From: Isoetes taiwanensis
Lineage: Eukaryota > Streptophyta > Lycopodiopsida > Isoetales > Isoetaceae
NCBI GenBank assembly: GCA_021234155.1
Contig: JAJEKV010000912.1
Span: forward strand, 1 to 64,000
Reading direction: 5' to 3'
DNA: 64,000 nucleotides
Shown: piece after piece, positions 1 to 12,690 of the stretch
Layout: each line of letters begins with the position of its first letter
How positions within the stretch are numbered: the first letter of the stretch is position 1
Translations under genes and position numbers: made by a program
Notes under the pieces: model-generated
The model's input: the letters and a program-made list of their open reading frames with translations, nothing else
What the model was told of the DNA's origin: nothing
Databases searched by the model: none

Positions 1-2680
1 TGCAACCTCCAATAGCTGTTTATACATACTACAGAAACTCACGTTAAAACGTAACTCAAGCTAGCGGTTAGAGCTCATTACATGCTTTGGATGTTCCACC
101 CATTCACGTTCATCTGGATTCGAAAAACTATGCATCTGTCCACATGTAATACAATGGCCACATGTAATACAATGACCCCACTACCGGGCCAGAACAACTT
201 GGAGTCTTGGGAGGTGCCCAAAAAGAGGGCTTGCACAATACTTCTTCATTTTCGATTCTAACACAATTATTTATTTCATCGTTGATATCAAGGTTCTCAT
301 CGAACGAGGGACATACGCGGCTTTTACTCCCTCGCCTTCTTTAATTTGGAGTCGATTAAGCCATCAAGTGACACACCGCAAAGTTTGTACATTGTTTTCT
401 TTGTTATTCATAGGGTCGAGGAAAAAGAAGGTTTTTCTCTGAGAAATAGGAAAACAGAGATCATTAGGGATTTCAAGCTATAACTTCAAGCTCAGTTCAA
501 GCGCTCTAGTTGAAGCTCTAGTTCAATGCACAGTGCGGATACATGTTGGTGGCAAAGCATAAATTACGAAATGATACCAATATAATTCTGTAAAATGATT
601 AGAAGAGGTAAGCTTAATCACTATTTTTTTCTTATTCTTATCATGTTGATGTACAAAATATCAATCTACACATCCGAGCTCTAGACTATGCGAGTTGTCT
701 GGCCAAAAAGAAAATCACATGGACCGTCTTTCAATAAATTGTCATCTTGTTTGTGTTTTAGGTTTTCCTTCCTCTCATCCTTATCTCATCATTGATAACT
801 TCTACTTATTTAATTTTAGCAGGCTCTTTTACAATATTTTCTAATTTGGCTATCGGGTGGCCACCTCTCACTTCTGAATTTCATTTAGGCGGATTTAGAT
901 CATCTAATATACATATCTATGACTCATGAAATTCTAAATTTTACTAAATTCCTTTGCGTTAGATCTTGGGGCTGTGGTTGTTTTCTTTCTTTTTAATCTT
1001 TTATCCTTCTTCTTCATCTCAACTCAATGAAAGCCCACGCTTCTTCAAACAAAGCAAAGCTGAAGCACAAAGAAAGCTGATTGAGGTTTGCATTATGGGG
1101 TTGGAATAGCTTCTAGCTTCATCAATGTTGGTCAAACTTGGATTTTACATGTATTGCGGGGTTGGCACTAGGAGATATGTGTCCTCCTGCTCTTGTAAGG
1201 CAAAAACACTTGTTCATTCATAGAATATCAAGGCAATAAGATGGGTGTTATCTCTATTACATATGATATCTTTCAAATGTGAAATATGTTCTATACGTCA
1301 CATTCAACTTGCATTGCGGCTTGTAGTACCCTTTTGTTGTAGAGGAACCAAACACATGTCGATGTACTTGAAGGCGCTTTTCGGGGCTTTAAACTATTGA
1401 AGAAGAACATGCTCGTGTTTTCCTTCTAGAATGGGCTCATTGTACAAAAATTAATCGGTGTTGTAAATGTCGCATCTGGTTCCTATGTTTCATATGCGTA
1501 CAAATAGAAAAATACGCGTATGAAAATGCAGCGTCGTTTCATCACGTAAAAATCGTCTAAATACGCGATATATATGGCGTTACATATATAAAAAAGATCA
1601 ACGTGTATGTATTATACTCATATTAGGTATATAGTTTTTATTTTAAATATAATATTCAATTTAAATATATTAATCATAATACCTTTAGTTATTCCTAATG
1701 GCTTTGTACCTTAGAATTAATTTTATGTTCCTTCTAGTGCAATATTTATCCCACTATTGGTTCGAGATTGTTGCTTTGGTTCAATTGAAAGATACAACTT
1801 AATACTTGCCTTGCATGACTTGAAATATCAAAGAGGCGCTTGTTATACCTTTTCTAATTACATTGATCAGAGGCGATGATTGAAAGCTAGATTACACTGT
1901 GCTACGTGTAATTATTATTTGAGACCACACTGCATTAACAAGAAAACAAGGTCAAGAATCCGGAGAATCAAGCGTGACCGCCAATAGCACCGATTTCAGC
2001 CCCAACGATCTACCTAAGCGAGTTTGGAAGGCGGAGCAAGATCGGATGCCATCCCGCCCAGCTCTCTTTGTTAGTTTTAGGGGTTTAACGGGGGTTTCAG
2101 CGTGGGCTTTTAGGGTCATTCGAGGGCCTATGTTAATTTCTAACATTTGGGACCATTAGTTTATTTTTTTCCCATCTTAGAATCATGTAAAAGTGGGGGC
2201 GTATTTTTACCTAGCAAAAGCGTGCAGCGAATTTTGGAAAATATGTTTCATACGTAAGGCGGTTTAGTAAAGAATTTTGTAAAATCGCATATTATAACAA
2301 CATTGAATTAATCCAATTTAAAAGCTCACGAAACAAGGGCATATTGGTATTCATAGTGTTAAATGTTAGTGCATGTTGTAAAGAATTTGGGCGGCCTTTA
2401 AACTCCCTCGAAATGGAATATGAGATAGAAAGTAATGGATCTCACAAGTTCTGAGCAAACAAGGGCAAACACGGGATAAAAATTTATTGCAATGGGTACG
2501 TATGATGCTCTTAAAACATGCAATCATTGCTTGGTGAAATTCAAAAATCGTTGTGTCTGAACTCCAAAATGATGACATTTAGGATTCTTATATAGTAGCT
2601 ACGTTAGTTGCTTTATCATGTACATCACATCTGAAAGATTCATCTCTCTGGATATGCAAAAAATTCAGCCAGGCATGAAG
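1..2680. other. Stretch without recognisable gene
   Basis: AT-rich sequence with only short chance reading frames on both strands. I see no protein domain, LTR, tRNA or structured repeat. The two overlapping short frames near 1952-2159 lie on opposite strands and resemble nothing I know. Confidence 0.5.
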
Positions 2681-2689
2681 ATGTGATGG

Positions 2690-3478
2690 TCATCCTCGAT
2701 TCATGTTCAAAATGGAGGGGTGTACAATATAAGAATGGTCATGTAGTGGGGGCTCTATCTTTCAGGCCTGAAGAGGGATCACGTAGAATAATAATGCGTC
2801 AAGCTTTACAATGGAGCTGTGGAGGAAGTTAAAGCGCTGCTATGCTATATCCATGCATCTCATTTTGTTCTCTTAGGGTCCATACTTGATTGGCTCGATG
2901 AGCTATTCGAAGTTGGAATTTTGAATTCGTCATCATGTGCTTTATCTATGGTTCCATATTAGACTCCTTAGGCCGGCTTCACCTTTGAGAATTTTTCTTG
3001 TCCTAGAAACAATGTTCTTTGGAGGTATTCTGCTTCAATCACGGAGCTTGAAAAGCCTTACATTTCTTGATCTATCTTCTACTATCCTAATGGGTTCTTC
3101 TCCTGTGTAAATTGGAGGTTTTGCCAATCTGTCTGCTTTATCTTGTGCAATACCAGAAGATCTAGGGAGTACGAATGTTCAGCACTTCAAGAAGTCAAAC
3201 TGACCAACAATGTTTTTCATGGGAAGTTGTCGTTTTCCTTTTTCTAGGTTGCAGAAATTGGTGGTATGGACCTTTCCCACAACAACTTTATAGGATTATT
3301 GCCAAGCGATCTTTTGGAGTTGAGAACCATTGAGATTTTAGTATTGTCTCACAATCAGTTTTATGGGCCTCTGCCAAAGTCAGTTGCAGGTTTGGAGCAT
3401 TTGACTACTTTAGACATTTCTAATAATTTTTTAAATGGGAGTTTAACCTGCTGGTTTTTTTTTCGAGGGCATCTTTAG
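2690..3478 (+). pseudogene. LRR receptor-like protein remnant
   Basis: This is a decayed leucine-rich-repeat receptor (RLP/RLK) of the plant cell surface. From about 2697 the frame reads SCSKWRGVQYKNGHVVGAL, which fits the LRR N-terminal cap pattern (Cys, then W-x-GV, then G-x-V-x-x-L). From about 3050 comes SLKSLTFLDLSST. The 70-residue frame at 3266-3478 then holds three consecutive repeats: MDLSHNNFIGLLPSDL, ILVLSHNQFYGPLPKSV and TLDISNNFLNGSL, matching the plant extracellular LxxLxLxxNxxxGxxPxx consensus. The pieces lie in different frames with stops between them, and most of the usual 10-25 repeats, the transmembrane segment and any kinase are absent. It is therefore a truncated, frame-shifted copy. 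Confidence 0.75.
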
Positions 3479-3479
3479 A

Positions 3480-6400
3480 GACAAATTGTTTCTGGGACTT
3501 GCCTAGGCAGCGGTATACAAGCAGCTGCTATTTGTCTTATGCAGCACATGGACGTATGTTTCATCGTATGGTTGGATTACTTCCTCTTGGAATAATAGCA
3601 ACAAAATCAAATATAAGGGGCAGATCCGATTTTTCCATTTATTTTCAGCATGGGCATGATAAGGAAGTTGCAATTTTTTTAGTTTAGAAAATATAAATGC
3701 AAAGTTCAATAGTGGGACAAGGTCACTTTTATTACTATGCTATCAGCATGTACCAGTTTTGTTTCTGTAGCCAAAGGCAAACAAATGCACATTTACATAA
3801 TCTAGTATGGTTATGATTTACATTTCTCTATGAGTAATGAAGTTATCAATACGCATTGGAAGTGTGGCGGTGTTTGAGAGAATACATGCGGGATGGTGTT
3901 TCATTATATATCGACATCTTCCAATCTGAGACATGCCAAGGGAGATATAAATTGTTTTTAGGGAGGTGAAGCTACGGGGTGATTCTAGATTTGGTTACAT
4001 GCACACTATGCTCGTGCTTTCATTATAAATCCATTCGTCGCAGCGTCTTCCTAAGCTTGTCTTGGCCATACAACTAACATGCAACAAGTTTGATAGTAGA
4101 GCGTTGAGAGCTCAATGGGAAATAATACAAAGTTTTTGGGACTTGCATTTGAGGCAAGTTTTGGGGCCATTAGTTGGCCATAGCTCGGATGGAGATGCGC
4201 GTAGATGGTGTTGCATCTTTGGAAGATTATACAAGTGTGAAGGATCACGGGGAACAATATCACGGGATTCCGTGGGAAGGTTGGGTTTTTCTTTGCAACA
4301 AAGAGGAAAGATGGCAGCATTCAAGGCTTGCCACGATCAGGATTTTTTATACACAATGGGAAGAAGTTAATCAACCCACTTGATAGCTTGCGCAGCCTAA
4401 GAGACTCTATTTAGATGAAGATCTCGCCACACGAATGACATTTGGCACGTCTTCCATGCTTTCCAAGGAGAATATGGTCTTCAAATTGGAGATGTAGAAA
4501 GGAAGGATAGACAAAATTGGAGGCAGCCCAGCGGATTGCTTCACGGAAGGTTGGTCTTGTCTACATAAACTACAAGATCCATCTAATTCTCCTCAATGCG
4601 GACTCTTGGGCTGAAAACCTCTTGTTAGGTTGTGGCCTTATATATTGACATATTCCTATCACCCCATATGGGCCTATGGTCTCGTGTTAAGGCAGCATCT
4701 ACAGTCTCATTCTTCTTCAGGTAATTGCTCATTGTGGTCATGTGGCTTATTGCTCATATGGTCTCATTGGCTTATTGCTAAGATTTTTGTTTGGTTTGTT
4801 GCAATCTCAAAGGTTGTGGATTTTGTGGATAATTAGGCATTCAACACACACTTTGAAGATGAACTTTATAAGCCGTGAGACTTTTCTTGACATCTGATTA
4901 TCATGTCATTTCGCTGTGATGTTGATAAATTATTTTAGAGAAAAATGCAATGACATTTCTCTTCCCTTGAGTGGCATGGGTTCAGATTCTTGTGAAATTG
5001 TTTTTTTAGTAAAGTGGGCGGCATGATCCAAAATGAAAGGTCATATCTTTTAGTGCGAGACTTCCTTGAAAGCGACAAGTGCTTTGAATAAGTGGCGAGT
5101 TTCAAGCTCTTGGGAAATTGTTGTTCCACTGCTACCCATTTGAAGCATGAAAACATATGGCGGGTTTTTAGAAAAGAAGGCTGGACTTGATGGTAAGGAA
5201 ATCATTTATGATCTAGGAGATTCTGACATGGTAGACAATGTAGACAAAATTGTGCATGCTTTTAAAGGAAGGGATGAGAAAGAAGCACGAGGGGATGTGT
5301 TTGAGAATTGGCAATTGTTGTGAAGAGCGAGGGCGCCACATGGTGGACTTGTCCTTGGAAGCATGAAGACTATTTTAACAAGAACTACCTCCGACAATTA
5401 GATACAATAGAGGTTTGAAGATGAGTCGGTCGAGTTGAAGTGGAGCTTGAAAATAGGGGTGTTGAAGGCTTGGCTGCAAAAACATTAAGGAGCTAGCAGC
5501 GGTGATGGAGTTAAGACATACACTTGATGCCATGGTGGATGAGGCGAGCACCCAAACCAAGTGAAAGTTGAAAGACTTGTGAAGATAGACAATAAAAAGT
5601 CTACAAGGCCACTTTAGTCGATCAACTTAATGGGAATCCTTGGCTCTCGAAGGATAGGCCCGACCAAAGTTAAAACTCATATTCTATTGGGCCGAAAAGA
5701 ATAAAGCGGATCAATGCGACCCTTTGCTCTTGGCATTGGATCTGATTGTGCGATGTTCTTTGAGGTAGAAGGCGAGCAACAAAAGGCGGTCGAGGTTAGT
5801 GCAAAGCGAAATTATTAAAGACAACTTTGGTATTTGGGAAGGATTCTGGTATTGAAGGAAAGTTGGTAGGAAATTTGGAAGGAGGAAAGTAGGAAGCAAT
5901 TGCTCTAAGTTCGGACCATCCTATTTGGTAGAACTTAACTTGGCATGGTATAATGAGCATAAGTCTAGAAAAAAAATGTTGGTACACATTTGACTTGTCG
6001 AATGACATAGCGATATCATTAGATTCTGTCATAGCTTTGGCTTGTCTAACTTACAAGCGAATCTAGAATATATCTACTTCATGAGCATGATAGATTGCAA
6101 TTTGAGAAATTTGTTGCCGAGCAATTTAAAGGTTCTTTTGTAAACTTGTATCTTAAATGCATTTCACAATTAGGGTTGTTTTGCAATGATTATGAGGTCG
6201 ATATATTTAGTGGTCTTTGAATTTTAGAAAGATATAGATGTAGAAAGAATGTTTTAAATGTCTATTGTAATACTTAATATTCTTTGTGTGTCTTACTTGC
6301 GGTTTAGGTAGAGTTTGGAAGTTTAAAGTTGCCACCATGACACACCTTGAGTTTGTTTGGATCTCTTACATTACATTTTTGGTGCGAGATCTCTTTGAGG

Positions 6401-7100
6401 CAAGTGCAAGATGTGCTTCATATTTTGGAAGTAAATAAAATCATAGTTTCGGTTTTGATTATGGTCGAATGGGCGAGATGCATTACATTTTGTTTGGATC
6501 TCTTACATTACGTTTGGCTGCATCGGACAAAAGGCAAGTACTCTTCACATAAAAGATACCATATTATATTATATTAGAGACTTTTTTTACAAAAACTTGT
6601 GCATCTGAGAAGCCTTGCACGTTTTTTACACACAGTTTTCTGAGAAAATACAAAGCAGTTACATAGAGCCGATTATCTTTGCATGATATATAAGTCGATT
6701 ATCTTGGCCAGTTGAGGGCATCAAAAAAGTGGCACGGAGGGGGCATCTGCAGCGACACTCAAAGGTAAATGCCATACGCCTCCATGCTCATCTGTAGAAG
6801 TCGTTCATCGGCCGGGGATTAACCCGATCAAGCCATGCTTGCACCTTTTACGTAACATTTGCTCCTTGCTCTTTCAATCGATTCACCTCCAAAGCGGGGA
6901 AAGCGATGCCACGAAGGTCATCTCCATGCACGGATGGCTGGAATTGGATGATTACGCCATAGCCTTTTGGGCGTTGACCTTGGTCTTGGCCATTCCAAGC
7001 GGGGAGAAAAAAGCCGATTAGGGGAAGGAAGGGCCGAATATGAATAGGAAGCAATGTCGAACCTTGATGCCGAATAGGAAGCAATGCCCCTTTAAATATG
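3480..7100. other. Stretch without recognisable gene
   Basis: Short reading frames only. The + strand at 4170-4383 (…VDGVASLEDYTSVKDHGEQ…) and 5190-5330 (…KEIIYDLGDSDMVDNVDK…) looks protein-like in composition but matches no family I recognise and is stop-broken. They may be fragments of decayed genes. No LTR ends or terminal inverted repeats were seen. Confidence 0.4.
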
Positions 7101-7106
7101 AAGGCC

Positions 7107-7670
7107 ATGCAATCATGTAATTTCTGGCCATGCTAGCCTTGCTGCTATTATGCAATTTCTGGCCATGCAATCATGTAATTTAGTAATCATATGAACCATG
7201 CAATGATGTGATTTTATGAATAATCCTACCTTATAATAATGAACCATAGGAAGCTTATAATAATGACCTTAGGAAGTCTAGGAGCCATGCAATAATGAAC
7301 CATTATGCACCTTTTTAAAATTTCAACATTATAAGCCAAGAGACCATTGGCCAACATTTCGAAATTCAACATTTCAACATTATAAACCATGAAAACCATT
7401 GGCAAAATTGAACATTTCAACATTATAAACCATGAATTGCCAATGGTTTCATGAATTTTAACAACATGAATTCAACATTTACAACATTATAAACCATGAA
7501 AATCATTGCAAAATTCCATATGCCATGCCAACATTATAAGCCATTGGCCAACATTTCAACATTATAAACCATGAAAACCATTGGCCAACATTTCAACATT
7601 CCATATGCCAACATTATAAACCATTGGCCAACATTTCAACATTATAAACCATTGGCCAACATTGGCTAAA
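7107..7670. repeat. AT-rich minisatellite
   Basis: Imperfect tandem units of roughly 30-38 bp built around the phrase AACATTATAAACCAT followed by TGGCCAACATTTC recur at least ten times between about 7320 and 7665. They are preceded at 7107-7210 by a shorter duplication of GGCCATGCAATCATGTAATTT. The units vary by loss or gain of the TGAAAACCAT piece. Reading frames across it are by-products of the repeat. Confidence 0.85.
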
Positions 7671-8317
7671 ATTGTGAAGCTATTTGATCTTGTTGATCTT
7701 GCCTTATAAACTTTGTAGGGCAATTGATAATTCAACTCTAATCAACTTAGATCAATCATTCAATGGACATTGCATTGACAGGATTGACACACTTTGTATA
7801 GTCTTTATTTGCCATGGGTTATGATGTTAATCCCCCTTTTAACCTTGCATTTAATATGGGCTTGTATTTGAATAATCAAACTCCAAACCCCTACAACAAA
7901 CTAAGCAGCTAGCTCTTGTAATGACTAAAAAATATTCAAAAAATGATATGTTACCATATGTGCTACACGGGCTAGGACTTTTCTTATGGTGTCCAGTATA
8001 TGTATGGGAAAGGGTATATGGATTGCTAGTTGGGACTGGAGTACATGTACGGATAAGGGGCCAAAAATTAAAATTCATATGTCACGTATGTTGGTTGGGG
8101 TTCATAAAAAGTCGTGATATCTGAGGGGTTTCGATTGACCCCTTACGCACATGCCATATGCTCTATATAGAGGGTGAAGCCCAGGGGTTGGTATTAGTAT
8201 ATATCAATTTTTTATTATCCATTTGAATAGTACAAAACAAATATCCTTTTCAATATATGCTTCTAATATGTTCTAACAATACCCAAAAAAAATTAGTTTG
8301 AGCGATTCTTGGAATGA

Positions 8318-8415
8318 AGAGGAGGTTAACCCTCCCCTCAAGCAGATTATGGGAAATAACCCTCAAGGCGGTGGGCAGGAGGGTTTGTTTCCCATAATCT
8401 GAAGGAGGGTTACCT
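8318..8415. repeat. Inverted repeat with about 20-bp loop
   Basis: The left arm (AGGTTAACCCTCCCCTCAAG, then CAGATTATGGGAAATAACCCTC) and the right arm (GAGGGTTTGTTTCCCATAATC, then TGAAGGAGGGTTACCT) are near-perfect reverse complements of about 38-42 bases around a short G-rich loop. It lies in the segment present only in duplication copy A, so it may mark an end of what was inserted there. Confidence 0.75.
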
Positions 8416-9289
8416 CCCTTAACTCCTGAGCCCCGGGGTTGAAGCCCATGCCCTGTGCCTTTTCTTTGCCAAATCTAGATTTCTAAATCTTACAATAGTT
8501 TGTATAGGCTTTGCGGCTATTACGCTCTCTTTCAATGGCAAAAATACATGGCGAATTGATTTCCATGACTTTTCCTTCTTTCTAGCATTTGAGCTTTGCT
8601 AATCCATCTACGAGTAGCAGCGCTAGAAGCATCTGCAACAGTCTTCAACATCTAAGAATCATCTTCAGCATCTGCAGCAGTCACAAATCCATCTCTGAGA
8701 AAAGAAATAAGTCTTGAAGCACCTATGAGGATCCATCTCTGCAGGTCTGAAACATCTTTGCAAATCCATCCCTGCAAAAGTTCGAAACAATCTCTGCAGA
8801 TCCATCTCTGCATCAGTTGCTAAAACATCTCTAAGATCCAAAGCAATCCGATCGGTGAAGCGAGGGGTTACGTGTTGAAACAGAGGCAAGAAGATGAACA
8901 TAGTCGAATATTCGGGGAGACTATCAGTGATTCTGGCATAGTCCAGTGATTATCACAGTAATCACTAGGATATTATCTAAAAAAAGAATATTCAAGAAGT
9001 TCTGCATTATAAACATCATGTGATCGGCGATTGGGTAGTGGTTTGGATCGAGATAACCTAGAAGGACCCAATGGTTAAGGGGAGCATATTAGTTCCTTCA
9101 AAGATTTAGTCTTAGCAACACAATTTATATTGCGAATGGGATTTGATTTTGGACGAGAACCAAGAACCAAAATCCAATCTTTTTTCAAATTAGTAGTTGG
9201 AAGAGCAAAAATGATTTCTTTCACCAGTTGAACGTTTTAAATCGACATTAGAAACTTAAAAATATATAAACAAGCTCTGAAGCTTTTGG

Positions 9290-9487
9290 CTATGGAGATT
9301 TGCGAGAGGAACTTCGGCGTTCAAGTATATAAGGGGGAATCTGGATATCCTGCTCAGGGGCACGACGACATTCTCTCAAAACGTCCTGAATGGCAGATCT
9401 AGAAGCAGCCAAAATCTGGCTAAGTTCACCGATTTGGAGCTCAACAGCGGCAAGCCCGTTGTCAAGCTGCACGGATTTTCTGCCCAT
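9290..9487 (-). pseudogene. BPS1/ROH1-like C-terminal fragment (duplicate)
   Basis: This 65-codon frame, GRKSVQLDNGLAAVELQIGE… to …SAIQDVLRECRRAPEQ, is a second copy of the last part of the gene at 10573-11624. The upstream part of the gene is absent here, so it is a truncated duplicate. It stays open past the point where the fuller copy loses two bases (TTGGCTGCTTCTAG here against TTGGCCTTCTAG there). It therefore preserves the C-terminal helix (SRSAIQDVLRE) that in BPS1-like proteins ends the chain. Confidence 0.7.
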
Positions 9488-10195
9488 TCATTTTATTTTT
9501 CATGTGAAGACCATATTGAGGATTGCCCATCCAGTATTATTTGCTAGTTAGAGGAGGGACATCAATAGCGAACCATGGTCCAATTGCGGACCACAGTTCT
9601 CAATAATGATCAACAATAATTATTGTCTCTCTCTAGAACATTGAATGCGGTTGGTGAAGAATGTGGAACCAATCTTAATCAATTAGTCTTAATCCTTAAC
9701 CACGTCAAGATATGAGAAAGCGGAGTGTATCCTACTGTGTTATAATGAAAATGACATGGTCTTTCTTAGGGACAAAAACATACTTCTTTGATTTTATATC
9801 TTCGATCTCTAGTTAACTCCAATGCTCAAGCAAAAATCAAATAAACTATTTATATCATATTTTGGAATATCAATAAGAAACTATCCATGCATACCTTCCC
9901 ACTCATTTTGAAATGTCAAGCATCATGAAGCTAACTAAATCTGGTGTCTAAATCCTCTCTTTGGAGTGCCTTGATTCCAGTGGTATTCATTTAAACTAAT
10001 TTATGATGACTAAATCTTATCTATCTATCTCTCATTGAGATGCCTTAATTTATTTAAGCTAATTTATTTATGATGACTAAGCCTGGCTCTCGTTGGGGTG
10101 CCTTGATTCCAAGGTATTCCTTTAAACTATATCATGATGACTAATTCTTGTTCTCGTTGGGGTGCCTTGATTCCAGGGTATTCGTTTAAGCTAAG

Positions 10196-10740
10196 GGCTG
10201 GTATTAGTATATATCAAAATTTTATCCATTTGAATTTTACAAAACAAATACCCCTATTCAATGTACTATTCAATGTATGCTTCTAAATATGTCCTAACAA
10301 TACGCAAAAAATTAGTTCGAGTAATTCTTGGAATGAAGGGGAGCATATTTGTTCCTTCAAGGATTTAACAATTTACATTGCCAATGGGATTTGATTTTTG
10401 GACGAGAAACAAGAACCAAAATCCAATTTTTTTTTCAAATTACCTAGTAGTTGAAAGAGCAAAAAATGATTTCTTTCACTGGTTGAACGTTTTAAATCGA
10501 CATTAGGAACTTAAAATATATAAAAAGCTGTGAAGCTTTTGGCTATGAGATTTGCGAGAGGAACTCCGGCGTTCAAGTATATAAGGGGAATCTGGATATC
10601 CTGCTCAGGGCACGACGGCATTCTCTCAAAACGTCCTGAATGGCAGATCTAGAAGGCCAAAACCTGGCTAAGTTCACCGATTTGGAGCTCAACAGCGGCA
10701 AGCCCGTTGTCAAGCTGCACAGATTTTCTGCCCAATTCTT
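10196..10740. repeat. Segmental duplication, copy B
   Basis: This is the partner of the duplication at 8186-9487. It is uninterrupted and runs from the GGTATTAGTATATATCAA phrase into the 3' coding end of the BPS1-like gene. Confidence 0.75.
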
Positions 10741-11624
10741 CAGCAGACTGCTTAAGCTTCCATCCGTCCTCCTGATAGCTTCCCTTGCGCATTACTTCGT
10801 CGAACAATTCATGCAGAGCCAAAACGTGGGCATCCATGTCGGCCAATTCCGTCGTGAAGGAAAAGCCCCTTTTGTTTTTCTGCTCTTCATCTGCTCCATA
10901 AGCATCCGATTCAGATCGAGCAACGAATTCGCCCAGATGGGCTCCTTATTGATGATCAATTCCTCCACATTCTGCTTGGGATTCATGGAAAGGGCGCGGG
11001 ATAGGACCTGCAGAATGAAAATGGTGGTTATTCTGGTGCCATAGAATCCGGCGAGAAAGCTGCGCTGAGATGGGTGCCCATCTGAAGGCCGAGGAGATTT
11101 TCCTCTGCGATTATGGATTCGACTTCGCGGAGCAATTTCTCGCAGGTTTCGAGGCGGGCTTTCTGCAGGAGAGCCGGCTGATTTCTTCGTCTCTGCCCTC
11201 AAGAGCTTCCATGCAATTTTGAGCAGAAGGCGAGTCCGTTTGCACTGCCCTTTGTTGAACGATCCGTCCCGCTCCAGAGATTGAAGAGCCAGATGCACAA
11301 ACATTTGATAGTACCTGATATCCGCGATATTTTTCCGCAGCACATTGCAGACCTCCATCAGCTTCTCCACCTCGCTCTTGGCCTTCGTAATCTTAGACTC
11401 AATCGCGTGCTTTGCAGGCAAAATTTCTGGCAGAAGGGCTCCAGATTTTCCCTTGTACTCAGCACCAAATCTAACGCTTGCTGGATCCATCCCAGACTCA
11501 CCGCCCCTGCCCGCCCTAAGCTCTGCAATCCCTCGCTCAGATTCGATTCGAACTCCTTCAGATCCGCTGGTCTTTCCTCCGGATTTGAATACAGAGACTC
11601 TGTTGTTGCCCCTTCTCCTACCAT
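10573..11624 (-). pseudogene. BPS1/ROH1-like (UPF0496-type) protein gene, frame-broken
   Basis: The product resembles plant BYPASS1/ROH1-like helical proteins, a plant-specific family of about 350 residues. BPS1 itself is linked to a root-to-shoot signal; the function of this copy is unknown. The start at 11624 reads MVGEGATTESLYSNPEERPA, then FESNLSEGLQSLG…VSLGWIQQALDLVLST, matching the family's N-terminal helix with its LSLSWL-type core. The frame then shifts near 11420 to KSEVEKLMEVCNVLRKNIAD (family: LDVCNALSxEI), LALQSLERD and KARLETCEKLLREVESII. It shifts again near 11040 to QNVEELIINKEPIWANSLLDL, and finally near 10846 to HVLALHELFDEVM…LAAVELQIGELSQ, with a stop at about 10573. At least three indels break one otherwise continuous, intronless, GC-rich coding sequence. 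The colinearity suggests recent decay or assembly indels. Confidence 0.6.
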
Positions 11625-12210
11625 TTTTACTCGGATTCTTGCACCTGGGGATGAAATTCGAGGGACCCAACAACCGATTTGCTCAGATTTTTGCTTGAAG
11701 AGTGAGATCCGAGGGGAAAATTGTTCAAATCCACGAAAAATTTGATGATTTGACGCGACGCAGTGCGGGTTTGGGCAGATGGAGTCCTGCTTGTGTGTAT
11801 TGGGATTTATATGAAGGAATGCGTGTGCTTCTAGAACTAGTGGGTAGGCTTTCTGAGAGCACCGCTCCTAACAGCTTCTTTTGGAGGACTGTTCAAAAAT
11901 TGGTCTTCTGCTGCTTCGCTTTGACACGGAACCTCGTATTTTGACTCATTCATGACCTCTCTCTTACGTCATAACATATGCCAACGAATTATTCAAATGC
12001 CACCAACGGACGAGATTTGTCTTCAGATGTTGTCCGCAGGCCTCAATTTAGATTTTGTACAAGGGGAACTGTGCATTTCCTACGTGGAAGCAGGTTAAAG
12101 GGCATTCTGTGGCAGCGTTGAAGGGTGAGGCACGTTTCAGAGAAAGAAATTTTGCCCCGTGGCATTGCTTGATAGACGCACACAACGGAATGCTCTTTAA
12201 CTTGCTTTTA

Positions 12211-12365
12211 CGTAATAGGTAATGCACGCCTGGAAGAAACTCCGGGCTATAATTTTTGGCGGCGCACTCGCGGCTCTCCGACCTGGCGGCCGCGAGTGCG
12301 CCCACCGAAATCTGGCGGTGCGAAAAAATTATTGCCGAATTTCGACCGTGATGCATTACCTTACG
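12211..12365. mobile_element. Foldback / MITE-like inverted repeat
   Basis: The outer arms CGTAATAGGTAATGCACG (12211-12228) and CGTGATGCATTACCTTACG (12347-12365) pair. Inside them, TATAATTTTTGG pairs with AAAAAATTATTG. The centre is a perfect GC-rich 13-bp stem, GGCGCACTCGCGG (12261-12273) against CCGCGAGTGCGCC (12290-12302). The result is a roughly 155-bp nested foldback, as in miniature inverted-repeat elements. No transposase is present and no target duplication could be fixed. Confidence 0.6.
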
Positions 12366-12589
12366 AAATAAAGCGGAGGTTGAAATTACATTATGTTGGA
12401 GCGACTATGGCGAATGGGAGATGGCTTCCTTGCTATGGCGCTGTCTTTTCTTTGAACGCTAGCACCTATCTATAGGGCTATGCATTGTCTGCCAGGTCTA
12501 CGGCAAAAACCTTGTTATAGGATACAAAGTATTGGATTCAGCGAAAAGCTTGAAGACGAGTTTGGAGACAGGAAAAGCCCCTCTCGTAA

Positions 12590-12690
12590 GAATCTTGAAG
12601 CTCTGTCTTCGATGTGTGCTCTCTATCTTGAAGCTCTGTCTTGTAAGCTCTATCTTGAAGCTCGCATCTTGAATCTTGAAGCCCAATCTG
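12590..12690. repeat. Short imperfect tandem repeat (CTTGAAGCTCTGTCTT)
   Basis: Four or five imperfect copies of ATCTTGAAGCTCTGTCTT occur in a row. Frames crossing it give a repetitive LEALSS-type peptide that I treat as a by-product. Confidence 0.7.

Larger units (their letters stand above)
8186..9487. repeat. Segmental duplication, copy A (interrupted)
   Basis: Bases 8186-8310 and 9071-9487 match 10196-10740 in the same order. Both copies share the phrase GGTATTAGTATATATCAA, the ATTCTTGGAATGAAG block, GGGAGCATATTNGTTCCTTC, and the 3' end of the BPS1-like gene. Copy A carries about 760 bp (8310-9070) between these blocks that copy B lacks. This is either an insertion in A or a deletion in B. 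Confidence 0.75.

Noticed and set aside
11281-11745. Plus-strand frames of 117-154 codons
   Set aside because: They are antisense to the BPS1-like gene, whose motifs are on the minus strand.
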